A program made the translations under genes and the position numbers. A stretch of DNA of 64,000 nucleotides, from NCBI GenBank assembly GCA_023511875.1, contig JAIMAQ010000012.1, positions 1 to 64,000 on the forward strand, given 5' to 3'. Shown piece after piece: positions 20,659 to 29,638 of this stretch. The DNA is from Thermoflavifilum sp. Lineage in GTDB: Bacteria; Bacteroidota; Bacteroidia; Chitinophagales; Chitinophagaceae. Every line of letters starts with the position of its first letter. The first letter of the stretch is position 1. Below the pieces are notes generated by a model that was given only the letters and a program-made list of their open reading frames with translations, did not search any database and was not told where the DNA came from.

Positions 20659-21288
20659 ATGACTAATATTCTTCTCATCGCATTTGCCTTCACTCTTGTT
20701 TATCTGGGTATGTCAAGCCGCCTTCAGGGATACATTTCTATACTCGCCTTTCAGGGAATCCTCTTGTTTGGTGTTGCGTTTATTGAATTAATAGAGATCA
20801 ATACAATTAATCTTATGTTCATCTTATTGGAAACTATTGTTTTTAAAACCATTGCAATACCTAAGTTTTTGAATTATATTATAAAGCGAAATCATATCAC
20901 TCGGGAGGCTGAACCTTTCTTGCCTAACTTTCTCTCCGTAGTCATTATCACATTTATAATTCTTGGCTCGTTCATTCTGTCAAATGCAATCCATGATACA
21001 CACCTGAGAAAAATATTCTTCATGATTGCATTATCTGCCTTATTTACGGGGCTTTTCATCATTATGACGAGAAGGAAAATTATTACCCACGTAATTGGAT
21101 TTCTTGTCATTGAAAACGGGGTGTTTGTTCTTTCGTTGGCCGTGGGAAATGAAATGCCAATGCTTGTTAATGCAGGAATCTTACTCGACATTTTTGTAGG
21201 CGTGCTTCTGCTCGGGATTTTTGCAAACAAAATTGGAGATGTATTAAAAGAACAGGATGTTGAACAGTTAAGACAATTAAAAGATTAA
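20659..21288 (+). CDS. hyfE: HyfE-like membrane subunit (NuoK-related)
   Basis: This 209-residue protein has about six membrane helices. The C-terminal half resembles NuoK and MnhC-type subunits, with IGFLVIENGVFVLSLAVG and its conserved intramembrane Glu (ENG), then a second helix ending in LLDIFVGVLLLG. The N-terminal half is a hydrophobic extension of the HyfE type (MTNILLIAFAFTLVYLGMSS). Such subunits line the ion path. It lies between hyfC (17-bp gap) and the frameshifted hyfF (1-bp gap). Confidence 0.9.
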   Translation: MTNILLIAFAFTLVYLGMSSRLQGYISILAFQGILLFGVAFIELIEINTINLMFILLETIVFKTIAIPKFLNYIIKRNHITREAEPFLPNFLSVVIITFIILGSFILSNAIHDTHLRKIFFMIALSALFTGLFIIMTRRKIITHVIGFLVIENGVFVLSLAVGNEMPMLVNAGILLDIFVGVLLLGIFANKIGDVLKEQDVEQLRQLKD

Positions 21289-21289
21289 T

Positions 21290-22715
21290 ATGATAGGAAT
21301 TTACCTCATCGTTGCTTTTGTAGTCAGCACCTTATTGTTTTTCAACAGAAACAAAATACTCAACTATCTGCTTGTTGGTCTTTTTGTTGTTCTTCAATGG
21401 GTATTTACCATTTATGAATACAGGCATTTAAATATTGAGGAGCTAGGATATTTTATTCCCGATTCTTTGGCAATTATTTTCTTGATTGTATTAAGTATAG
21501 TTTGTATTCCTGCATTTTATCACAGTTATATTTATTTTAAACATCACCGCGACACTCCAAGGGCACAGGCGATTTATTATGCTGCTATGGTGGTGTTGAT
21601 TGTTGCGCTGAGTGCCGCTTATCTTTCAAGCCATATTGCTGTTACATGGATTTTTATTGACCTTACCACGCTTAGTGCCGCTGCATTGATCTATCACAGG
21701 CGAAATGTGCGAGCGTTGGAGGGTACATGGAAATACCTTTTTGTCTGTTCCATCAGCATGGCACTGGTATTCATTGGAATTCTCTTTTTGACCCTTGCTT
21801 TGCAGGAGGAGGGGTTAAAAAGTCTCTCTTATCATGCATTGATTGAAAAAGCGCCTATCCTGAATACTTTTTGGCTGAAACTTGCTTTCCTGTTTATCTT
21901 CACAGGTTATACTGCTAAAGCAGGATTGATACCCATGTACACGGCTGGTATTGATGCAAAAGACAAAGCGCCTTCTCCTGCGGGGGCATTAATTGGCAGT
22001 GTACTGATGAATGTTGGCTTTTTCGGAATTTATCGTTTTTATGAAATCATTAGCCATACATCTATTCACAACTGGTCGAATAAAAATTATATTCATATCG
22101 GGCATCCTTACCGTATTTATTGCAACAGTTTATATGCTTCGTGTGAAGAATGTCAAACGTATGCTTGCCTATTCAGGAGTGTATCATATGGGGTTGGTTG
22201 TCATCGGTTTGGCTTCTGGAGGAATCGGGCGTTATGCTGCTATCCTTCATTTGGTGCTTCACTCGCTTGCTAAACCAACGTTGTTTTTTCAAATGGGTCC
22301 GATTTACAGAATATATAAAAGCAAAAGTATTTATGATATTGGAAATTATTTTAAATACAACATTAGTGGAGCATTGGTTTTGCTGTTTGCATTTTTCATC
22401 ATAACGGCAATGCCCCCTTCTGGAATGTTTGTCAGTGAATTTATGATTTTCCGTTCTATGTTTGAAGCTGGAAACTGGTGGATGCTAGCTCTTGTTTTGC
22501 TTTTTTTGACACTTATCATTTGGTCGTTCGGCAAAAATATTTTCAAAATACTTTTTATAACCCCTATCGGATTCAAGAATGAGCATGTACAAAAAATACC
22601 AATCATTGAATCATTCAGCCATTTTATTCTTTTGGTCATGGTGATTTATCTAGGACTTAACCCACCAGCGGAATTTGTAACTCTTATTAACACGGCAATA
22701 AGCAAATTACCTTAA
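21290..22715 (+). pseudogene. hyfF: HyfF-like proton-conducting subunit, disrupted by a +1 frameshift
   Basis: Two frames together encode one NuoN/HyfF-type antiporter subunit of about 475 residues, close to the usual 480-500. The first frame (from 21290) is sound to around NVGFFGIYRFYEIISH and HNWSNK, then turns to nonsense and stops at 22273. The second frame carries on with IIFISGILTVFIATVYMLRV and continues to 22715. The switch falls at or near the run of five A at 22082-22086. Removing one A there restores a single frame. Possible causes are a sequencing or assembly error, true inactivation, or programmed slippage; five A is short for the last. All neighbours are intact, which favours an error or a very recent mutation. 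Confidence 0.85.
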
Positions 22716-22720
22716 AGTAT

Positions 22721-24220
22721 ATGATCAAGCATATCAGCATAAAAAATAATCAATCTATTTCACTTCACGACATCCCTGTTTTGAAGTATGATGACTTTTT
22801 AGCACATAATACCTCCCTACTCAAGGAAGAACATCATCATTGCGTGAATTATTTTGGATTTCCGCAAGAGAGAAAACTAAGGCTGATTTGCTGCATTGCA
22901 AATGATAATGAGCATACAATACTTGTTTCTTCTTCTTTAATAAATCTGGATTCAACTCTACCATCTTTTACGCACCATCATCTTTCTTTCCACATATTTG
23001 AAAGGGAAATTCACGAGAATTATGGGATAAGATATAGCGACCATCCTTGGCTTAAACCTATTCGTTTTTCTCACGATCGCTATGATAGAAATTCTAAAAT
23101 CGAAAACTATCCCTTCTACAAAATAGATAGTGAAGAATTACATGAAGTAGGTGTAGGACCTATTCACGCGGGAATAATTGAGCCTGGACATTTTCGTTTC
23201 ATTTGCAATGGTGAACAAATTATTCATTTGGAAATTCAGTTAGGGTTTCAACATAGAGGCATTGAAAAATTATTTTTAGAAAAGAAAAAACTTTTACAAC
23301 GAACTATACTTGCAGAATCTATTGCAGGAGATACGGTAGTAGGTCACACTACTGCTTTTGTAAATCTCTGGGAAAGTTTATGTGGCTTTAAAGTGGGTAA
23401 TGATTTGATGTTTTCAAGAACGCTTGCTCTTGAGTTAGAGCGTATAGCCATTCACACTGGAGATTTAAGTGCTATTTGCAACGATATTGCTTACCAGCTC
23501 GGAAGTGCTGTTTTTGGAAGGTTAAGAACACCCGTGATAAATTTTTTCCAGATATGGTGCGGAAATCGCATGGCCAAGGGATTGGTCCGTGCAGGAAAGA
23601 ATAATTTTCCCTTTTCAAAAGAATTGGGAAATCGGTTACTTCATTTATTTGAACAATATGAACCCGACTTCAAGGAAATGTATGCTGAGTTTAAAACTCT
23701 TCCAAGCGTGTTGGCGCGTTTAGAAAAAACAGGCATTGTGACAAAAGAACAAGCATACTCCATTGGCGCAGTCGGTATGTCGGCAAGAATGTCGGGTATC
23801 GTTCGAGATATTCGTATGACGCATCCGCACGATTTATATCCGCAGCTGCATCATAAACCTATATTGAAGCATCATGGAGATGTGTATTCACGCACGCAAA
23901 TTCGCAAGGAAGAAATTTTGCAGTCTATTGATTATATTAAAACATTATTGAAAAATATTCCTGAAGAAGATAAAAGCTCTCAGAAATTAAAATCGCCTTC
24001 TGCAAATGCATTTGCCATTTCCTTAACAGAGGGATGGAGAGGCGAAATTTGCCATTGTGCGATCACAGATGAGAAAGGAGAAATTGCTCATTACAAAATA
24101 AAAGACCCTTCAATGCACAACTGGCTGGCACTTGCTTTATCGGTTCGCAACAATGAAATTTCTGATTTTCCGCTTTGCAATAAAAGTTTCAATTTAAGTT
24201 ATTGTGGGCATGACTTATAA
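22721..24220 (+). CDS. hyfG: HyfG-like large subunit (NuoC-NuoD fusion) without Ni-binding cysteines
   Basis: This 499-residue protein fuses a NuoC-like domain (about 1-125, with FEREIHENYGIRYSDHPWLK) to a group 4 hydrogenase large-subunit domain (about 135-499) starting ELHEVGVGPIHAGIIEPGHF. The L1 CxxC motif that binds NiFe in true hydrogenases aligns with A202 and T205 (SIAGDTVVGH). The L2 DPCxxC motif near the C-terminus aligns with N491-L-S-Y-C-G496, so both ligands are Ser and Gly; C495 is out of register. No C-terminal maturation peptide is present. It therefore cannot hold a NiFe site and resembles energy-converting hydrogenase-related (Ehr) complexes. What, if anything, reacts at this site is unknown. 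Confidence 0.9.
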   Translation: MIKHISIKNNQSISLHDIPVLKYDDFLAHNTSLLKEEHHHCVNYFGFPQERKLRLICCIANDNEHTILVSSSLINLDSTLPSFTHHHLSFHIFEREIHENYGIRYSDHPWLKPIRFSHDRYDRNSKIENYPFYKIDSEELHEVGVGPIHAGIIEPGHFRFICNGEQIIHLEIQLGFQHRGIEKLFLEKKKLLQRTILAESIAGDTVVGHTTAFVNLWESLCGFKVGNDLMFSRTLALELERIAIHTGDLSAICNDIAYQLGSAVFGRLRTPVINFFQIWCGNRMAKGLVRAGKNNFPFSKELGNRLLHLFEQYEPDFKEMYAEFKTLPSVLARLEKTGIVTKEQAYSIGAVGMSARMSGIVRDIRMTHPHDLYPQLHHKPILKHHGDVYSRTQIRKEEILQSIDYIKTLLKNIPEEDKSSQKLKSPSANAFAISLTEGWRGEICHCAITDEKGEIAHYKIKDPSMHNWLALALSVRNNEISDFPLCNKSFNLSYCGHDL

Positions 24221-24232
24221 AAATATAAAAAA

Positions 24233-24988
24233 ATGTTTGAAAACATTAAAATACTTTTTCATCAAGGAAAGCAGTATATCCCTGATTTAACCACAGCAAA
24301 GGTTCCCGGAATTTTTCGTGGAAGGCCAATTATTCATAATGATGTTCAGGTCGATGAACAGCTACTGGTAGATTTATGTCCGACTGGTGCTATACAAAAA
24401 AATCCATTGAGCATTGATTTGGGCAAGTGTGTTTTCTGTGGGGAATGTGCTTTTGCCGCGCCAGAAAAAATTAAGTTTACAACAGACTTTAAAATTTCTT
24501 CCAATGAAAGAGAACGATTAATTGTCAGAGAAGGCGATGACAGGCCCATCCAATTAAATCCTCAACTTATCCGAAAGGAAATATCGAGGTGTTTTAGTGG
24601 TTCTTTGAAGTTGAGGCAGGTTTCAGCCGGAGGAGATAACAGTTGTGAACTGGAATTGAATGCCTGTGGAAATGTAAATTTTGATATGGGTAGGTTTGGA
24701 ATTGAATTTGTTGCATCACCCCGACATGCCGATGGGATTGTAATTACAGGCCCTATTTCAGAAAACATGGCAGAACCATTGCAGATTTGTTACGATGCCA
24801 TTCCTGAACCGAAGATCATTATCCTCGCTGGAACTGATGCCATCAGCGGAGGAATCTTTGCTGATAGCCCAGCACTCAACAGAAATTTTTTGAATAAATA
24901 CAAGATAGATTTGTTTGTTCCAGGCAATCCAATCCATCCATTAACTTTTATTCATGGGATTTTGGAATTGATAGGGAGGATAAAGTGA
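24233..24988 (+). CDS. hyfI: HyfI-like small subunit with ferredoxin domain and degenerate N2 site
   Basis: This 251-residue protein joins a short ferredoxin-like region (about 40-85) to a NuoB/HyfI-like domain (about 118-251). The first part keeps C49 (CPTGAI) plus C66, C69 and C72 (CVFCGEC), enough for one [4Fe-4S] cluster. In the second part the four N2 ligands of NuoB relatives align with D135, C138 (AGGDNSCELEL), T201 or D202 (AGTDAISGGIF) and N232 (PGNPIHP). Only one of four cysteines remains, so the proximal cluster is probably missing. The fold itself appears well kept, including SGGIF and the VPGNPIHP turn. It closes the operon, 12 bp after hyfG. No hypA-F or endopeptidase gene is in the window. 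Confidence 0.88.
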   Translation: MFENIKILFHQGKQYIPDLTTAKVPGIFRGRPIIHNDVQVDEQLLVDLCPTGAIQKNPLSIDLGKCVFCGECAFAAPEKIKFTTDFKISSNERERLIVREGDDRPIQLNPQLIRKEISRCFSGSLKLRQVSAGGDNSCELELNACGNVNFDMGRFGIEFVASPRHADGIVITGPISENMAEPLQICYDAIPEPKIIILAGTDAISGGIFADSPALNRNFLNKYKIDLFVPGNPIHPLTFIHGILELIGRIK

Positions 24989-25107
24989 ATTTCAAGAGAA
25001 AATTATTTTACTGGTTTGTTTTATATTCGATTTCGGTACATGTGATGTAGTCTATTTTATTATTTTATCTTATTTTTAAAATGAATGTAGCTCCAAAGAA
25101 TGATAAG

Positions 25108-26055
25108 ATGAAAACAACAAGATCTAGCATATCTTGCATGGCAATATTTTTATTTTTTGTATTTCCCATGGACAAGGTATTTTCACAACTTACCACACAT
25201 CGCATCTTGGTGGATGGAGTAGTAAGAACTTATTTAGTGTATACTCCTTCTCAATTTAAAAACAGCGAAAGATTACCCGTTATCATTGCATTACATGGTG
25301 GAGGAGGTACAGCAGAACGTACTGTGCCTTTTTATCAACTCAATCCTTTGGCAGATAAGTATGGATATATAGTAGTATATCCAAATGCCATTCATAAGGC
25401 CTGGAACATTCCAGGAACGGCCAGCCGGGTAAGAAATATGGATACTACTATTGATGATGTACATTTTATGGAGGTATTGATAGATACATTGTCTGCAGAA
25501 TATAAGATAGATACACAGAAGATTTTTTTTGTAGGGATGTCGAGAGGCGCCATGTTTAGCCTATATTTAGCAGAAGTATTGAATAGTAGAATAGCTGGTG
25601 TTGGAGTTGTTTGTGGGAGCTTATCTAAACAAAATGCTGTCAAATATCATTTACAAAACCCTATTCCCTTTATAATCATTAATGGTACGGATGATCCGTT
25701 GGTACCTTTTAATGGAGGATTTGGCAAATGGAATAGAAACAACCAAACAGCAGCAGCTAACTTTATATCTACTTCTGAGCTAGTTCAGCTTTTATTGCAG
25801 GAGAACCATTGTGAATCTGTTAAAGGAAATATCTATCCTATTGCAGATTTGGTAAGAACAGATGGTTGCAGTGCAACAGTTACATTTTATGCTTGTAAAA
25901 AGGCACCTATTGAGTTAATTACAGTTCAAAACGGCGGGCATACCTGGCCAGGAAGTACGCAATATTTACCTAAAATGTTAGTGGGTAGAGTGTGTAAAGA
26001 TTTTAGTGAAGCAGAAAAGATAGTTGAATTTTTTAACTCGATTATTCATACATAG
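25108..26055 (+). CDS. Secreted alpha/beta-hydrolase esterase (PHB depolymerase/feruloyl esterase-like)
   Basis: The protein has a signal peptide (MKTTRSSISCMAIFLFF...FSQ) followed by a single alpha/beta-hydrolase domain of the LpqC type. An oxyanion motif HGGGGTAER lies near the N-terminus, the nucleophile elbow is GMSRG, an acid candidate is in NGTDDPLVPF, and the catalytic His is in GGHTWPGS. Such enzymes cleave ester bonds in polymers or in plant-derived feruloyl esters; the substrate here is not known. An ATG at 25081 would add nine polar residues before the signal peptide, and I prefer 25108 because its n-region is more typical. The gene stands alone, 119 bp after hyfI. Confidence 0.85.
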   Translation: MKTTRSSISCMAIFLFFVFPMDKVFSQLTTHRILVDGVVRTYLVYTPSQFKNSERLPVIIALHGGGGTAERTVPFYQLNPLADKYGYIVVYPNAIHKAWNIPGTASRVRNMDTTIDDVHFMEVLIDTLSAEYKIDTQKIFFVGMSRGAMFSLYLAEVLNSRIAGVGVVCGSLSKQNAVKYHLQNPIPFIIINGTDDPLVPFNGGFGKWNRNNQTAAANFISTSELVQLLLQENHCESVKGNIYPIADLVRTDGCSATVTFYACKKAPIELITVQNGGHTWPGSTQYLPKMLVGRVCKDFSEAEKIVEFFNSIIHT

Positions 26056-26201
26056 TAATCCATTTATTCTCCATATTCTACATACTTTTCTCATAAGGAT
26101 TGATAAATCGAAGAAGCCAATAAAGTCTACGTTATTTGTGAGATTTAGATAGATTTGAAAGAAATGTTCCTTTTGTTACAAAACTCATAATCCCGCTTTG
26201 A

Positions 26202-26209
26202 TATATTTG
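26202..26209 (+). promoter_or_regulatory. Candidate -7 box before the small unknown gene
   Basis: TATATTTG followed by C is an exact TAnnTTTG match. It is the same 9-mer that ends each repeat of CRISPR array 2. Predicted initiation near 26216 supports transcription of the following frame. Confidence 0.4.
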
Positions 26210-26232
26210 CCGCAAGCAAATACTGTAAAGCA

Positions 26233-26562
26233 TTGATTATTCAAAAGGATTCTTCATTCCTAAATTCTTGGGATAATTCACCTCGAAGACAGAATTGGCC
26301 GTTTTTAAGCATTCATTGGGGCGTATCTACAAATTGGTGGCAGCTATATAGTGAAATAGCTTTCATGCCGGAAGTCCACAATAATTATGCTTCTTATCTG
26401 CTTGTCACAGGTGATGATAAGTTTATCATAGTAAGGCTTCACTGTAACTTGAAGGTAAAAGAAGTGTTTCTTCTTGATCAATGGAAAGCGCGTTGCATGA
26501 TATATCCTTTGAAAGCATATCGGCTACGGGAGATGTATGGGCAATTCATGCGCAAAGAATAA
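26233..26562 (+). CDS. Small hypothetical protein
   Basis: I do not recognise this protein of up to 109 residues. The longest frame starts with TTG at 26233; the first ATG in frame is far inside (about 26371), giving a 63-residue product. It is soluble, with many aromatic residues (WPFLSIHWGVSTNWWQLY), and its composition looks like a real protein and not a chance frame. A consensus -7 box lies 24 bp upstream. It ends 36 bp before the TSUP exporter, so the two may be co-transcribed. It could also be the remnant of a longer gene. Confidence 0.45.
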   Translation: MIIQKDSSFLNSWDNSPRRQNWPFLSIHWGVSTNWWQLYSEIAFMPEVHNNYASYLLVTGDDKFIIVRLHCNLKVKEVFLLDQWKARCMIYPLKAYRLREMYGQFMRKE

Positions 26563-26598
26563 AGAATAAATATATGTAGAGAAATAAAGGTTAATTGC

Positions 26599-27393
26599 AT
26601 GATTGAGTCGCTCACTTTATTTCAGCAGTTGCTGGTTGTTGTATCAGGTATATTTGTTGGTTTCTCACTGGGCTTAATTGGTGGTGGAGGTTCTATTTTG
26701 GCTGTGCCACTATTGTTGTATGTTGTCGGTTATCACGATCCACATGTTGTGATTGGTACAACGGCAATATCGGTAGCAGTTACGGCCTATATCAACCTTA
26801 TACCGCACTGGCGCGCGGGTAATGTGCGTTGGAGGCCTGCGTTGCTTTTTGCTTTGCCGGGAGCTTTCGGGTCGGCTATTGGTGCGATGATAGGTAAGGT
26901 TTTTCCTGGCAAGCAGCTTCTTTTCCTCTTTGCACTCTTGATGGTGGCCGTAGCAATTTCTATGCTTCGCAGAAAAGAAGCTCATGCGAAAACTTACAGA
27001 TCAGGTAGATCTTTACTTATTCGGATCATTCCGATCGCTTTTCTGGTTGGCTTATTATCGGGCTTTTTTGGCATTGGAGGTGGCTTTCTTATTGTGCCTG
27101 GGTTGATGTTTGCTGCAGGCATACCGCTGATTAATGCTATTGGTTCTTCGTTGTTCTCCGTTGGTACTTTTGGCTTGGTCACAGCTATTACTTATGCAGT
27201 ATCGAATCTTGTTGATTGGCTTGTAGTTGTCGAATACGTTGTGGGAGGTATAATGGGAGGATTTTTTGGTGCCCGTTTAGCGATGTATCTGGGAGCACAT
27301 AAAAATACGCTTGCGTCTATCTTCGCTTTTGTTATATTGATTGTGGCTGCCTATATGTTATATGTCAACTTTAAGGCTGTTTTCCACACTTGA
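26599..27393 (+). CDS. TSUP-family anion exporter (TauE/SafE-like)
   Basis: This 264-residue membrane protein has about eight helices and the twin-repeat structure of the TauE/SafE family. The N-terminal repeat contains GFSLGLIGGGGSILAVPLL and the second contains GLLSGFFGIGGGFLIVPGLM. These Gly-rich motifs at equivalent points identify the family. Relatives export sulfite, sulfoacetate or other small organosulfur anions, but the substrate cannot be told from sequence. It lies 36 bp after the small unknown gene. CRISPR array 2 begins 36 bp downstream on the same strand, so readthrough from this gene could also feed the array. Confidence 0.92.
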   Translation: MIESLTLFQQLLVVVSGIFVGFSLGLIGGGGSILAVPLLLYVVGYHDPHVVIGTTAISVAVTAYINLIPHWRAGNVRWRPALLFALPGAFGSAIGAMIGKVFPGKQLLFLFALLMVAVAISMLRRKEAHAKTYRSGRSLLIRIIPIAFLVGLLSGFFGIGGGFLIVPGLMFAAGIPLINAIGSSLFSVGTFGLVTAITYAVSNLVDWLVVVEYVVGGIMGGFFGARLAMYLGAHKNTLASIFAFVILIVAAYMLYVNFKAVFHT

Positions 27394-27429
27394 CAACAGT
27401 GATTTGCATTATGCATGATGTTCCGTTGT

Positions 27430-29477
27430 GTTGTGATTAGCTTTCAATTAAGGTTCTTTGGTATATTTGCTACAACTTGACAGATTAAACATATATGAAA
27501 GGTCGCGTTGTGATTAGCTTTCAATTAAGGTTCTTTGGTATATTTGCTACAACATGTAGACAGGCCTTTTCGGAGACCCATCTGTTGTGATTAGCTTTCA
27601 ATTAAGGTTCTTTGGTATATTTGCTACAACACGGGGACTCCCAGATCAGGTTTCTGGGGTGTTGTGATTAGCTTTCAATTAAGGTTCTTTGGTATATTTG
27701 CTACAACCTGGTGAGTAAATAATCAAACGTACTTGTAGTTGTGATTAGCTTTCAATTAAGGTTCTTTGGTATATTTGCTACAACCTCGTTTTTAATGCAG
27801 CAAACGAAGCTGGCGTTGTGATTAGCTTTCAATTAAGGTTCTTTGGTATATTTGCTACAACGACCGTAACATTTTTTGTTTGTTGCAAAAAGTTGTGATT
27901 AGCTTTCAATTAAGGTTCTTTGGTATATTTGCTACAACCCCCATAGCCAACACAACCTAACCGCGAGAGTTGTGATTAGCTTTCAATTAAGGTTCTTTGG
28001 TATATTTGCTACAACTGGATTACCGGTAATGCCTAAATCATAAACGTTGTGATTAGCTTTCAATTAAGGTTCTTTGGTATATTTGCTACAACAACAGCAA
28101 CAAACAACTATTATATCAACAAGTTGTGATTAGCTTTCAATTAAGGTTCTTTGGTATATTTGCTACAACAACAGCGGTTCGAGTCCGCTGGGCGGTTCTG
28201 TTGTGATTAGCTTTCAATTAAGGTTCTTTGGTATATTTGCTACAACCAAGATAGTCAGCACCAAGCCTCTGGGTATGTTGTGATTAGCTTTCAATTAAGG
28301 TTCTTTGGTATATTTGCTACAACAAAAGGTTTTCATCTCCAGCCGCAGCTATTGTTGTGATTAGCTTTCAATTAAGGTTCTTTGGTATATTTGCTACAAC
28401 AGGTTCGCGCCAATTGGAATACCGGGAAGGGTTGTGATTAGCTTTCAATTAAGGTTCTTTGGTATATTTGCTACAACTCGATTACAAGATACCCCTTAAA
28501 TCCCTTGGTTGTGATTAGCTTTCAATTAAGGTTCTTTGGTATATTTGCTACAACTATAACAAAGCGCACATAGCCACACAGCATGTTGTGATTAGCTTTC
28601 AATTAAGGTTCTTTGGTATATTTGCTACAACCCCACCCTGATAAATAGTTATGTCAGGTATGTTGTGATTAGCTTTCAATTAAGGTTCTTTGGTATATTT
28701 GCTACAACCACACCTGCGGCGGTTATAACAAGATATTTGTTGTGATTAGCTTTCAATTAAGGTTCTTTGGTATATTTGCTACAACAGATGATGATTATGA
28801 AGAAGATGAAGAAGAGTTGTGATTAGCTTTCAATTAAGGTTCTTTGGTATATTTGCTACAACACCATGTCTACGCTATCTGTAGTGCCTATAGTTGTGAT
28901 TAGCTTTCAATTAAGGTTCTTTGGTATATTTGCTACAACCAATCACCGAATGACCGCAACACGCTCCCAGTTGTGATTAGCTTTCAATTAAGGTTCTTTG
29001 GTATATTTGCTACAACAACACTACAAAAATACTATCAAGTGTCTTAGTTGTGATTAGCTTTCAATTAAGGTTCTTTGGTATATTTGCTACAACCCATCTC
29101 CATGACCTGTGGCACCCATGCTGTTGTGATTAGCTTTCAATTAAGGTTCTTTGGTATATTTGCTACAACCCACAATACGTCTCCCCACCCCTATCTGCAG
29201 TTGTGATTAGCTTTCAATTAAGGTTCTTTGGTATATTTGCTACAACAGTGGCAATAAAAAAAGAGTATTTGCGCCAGTTGTGATTAGCTTTCAATTAAGG
29301 TTCTTTGGTATATTTGCTACAACGGGATGCCCAGCGATAATTGTCCGCGCGCGGTTGTGATTAGCTTTCAATTAAGGTTCTTTGGTATATTTGCTACAAC
29401 TACTCACACACGCATTCTTAAACTTCAAAAGTTGTGATTAGCTTTCAATTAAGGTTCTTTGGTATATTTGCTACAAC
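27430..29477 (+). CRISPR. Type II-C CRISPR array: 27 repeats, 26 spacers
   Basis: The 47-bp repeat begins GTTGTGATTAGC and ends TATATTTGCTACAAC. There are 27 copies (first 27430-27476, last 29431-29477), with spacers of 30 bp except one of 29, giving a near-perfect 77-bp period. The first 12 bases are the exact complement of GCTAATCACAAC in the tracrRNA at 35361-35372, so crRNAs read on the plus strand, spacer first, then the repeat. Each repeat ends in the -7 consensus TATATTTG, 7 bp before the spacer, suggesting one promoter per unit as known for Neisseria II-C arrays. A six-base GTTGTG-like duplication precedes the first repeat. Spacer 10 (28170-28199) resembles the 3' part of a tRNA. Confidence 0.99.
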
Positions 29478-29552
29478 CAGAACCTTCCCAAACGCAAGTA
29501 TATCAAGGGTTTTGGCCAAAAATAGAATGAAAAAAATGCCCTTTTCTGCTTA

Positions 29553-29581
29553 TCCCGGCTTCCTCAAGTCGGGATTTTTTT
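29553..29581 (+). terminator. Intrinsic terminator after CRISPR array 2
   Basis: Stem TCCCGGCTT (29553-29561), loop CCTC, and stem AAGTCGGGA (29566-29574) form nine pairs including one G-T, followed by T7 (29575-29581). It lies 75 bp after the last repeat and points on the plus strand, in line with plus-strand crRNA transcription. Confidence 0.85.
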
Positions 29582-29638
29582 ATTCCTATCGCAGCTTTTT
29601 CCTGCTTAAGGGAAGCAATAAAGAAGTATGAATATTCG

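Noticed and set aside
17706-24988. Calling the operon a functional [NiFe]-hydrogenase or formate hydrogenlyase
   Set aside because: Ni-ligand cysteines are absent, most N2 cysteines are absent, and no formate dehydrogenase or hyp genes are present.
28739-28815. Spacer 18 of array 2 as a coding fragment of an acidic protein
   Set aside because: The GAT/GAA-rich low-complexity sequence is compatible with an acidic stretch, but no origin can be assigned from 30 bp.
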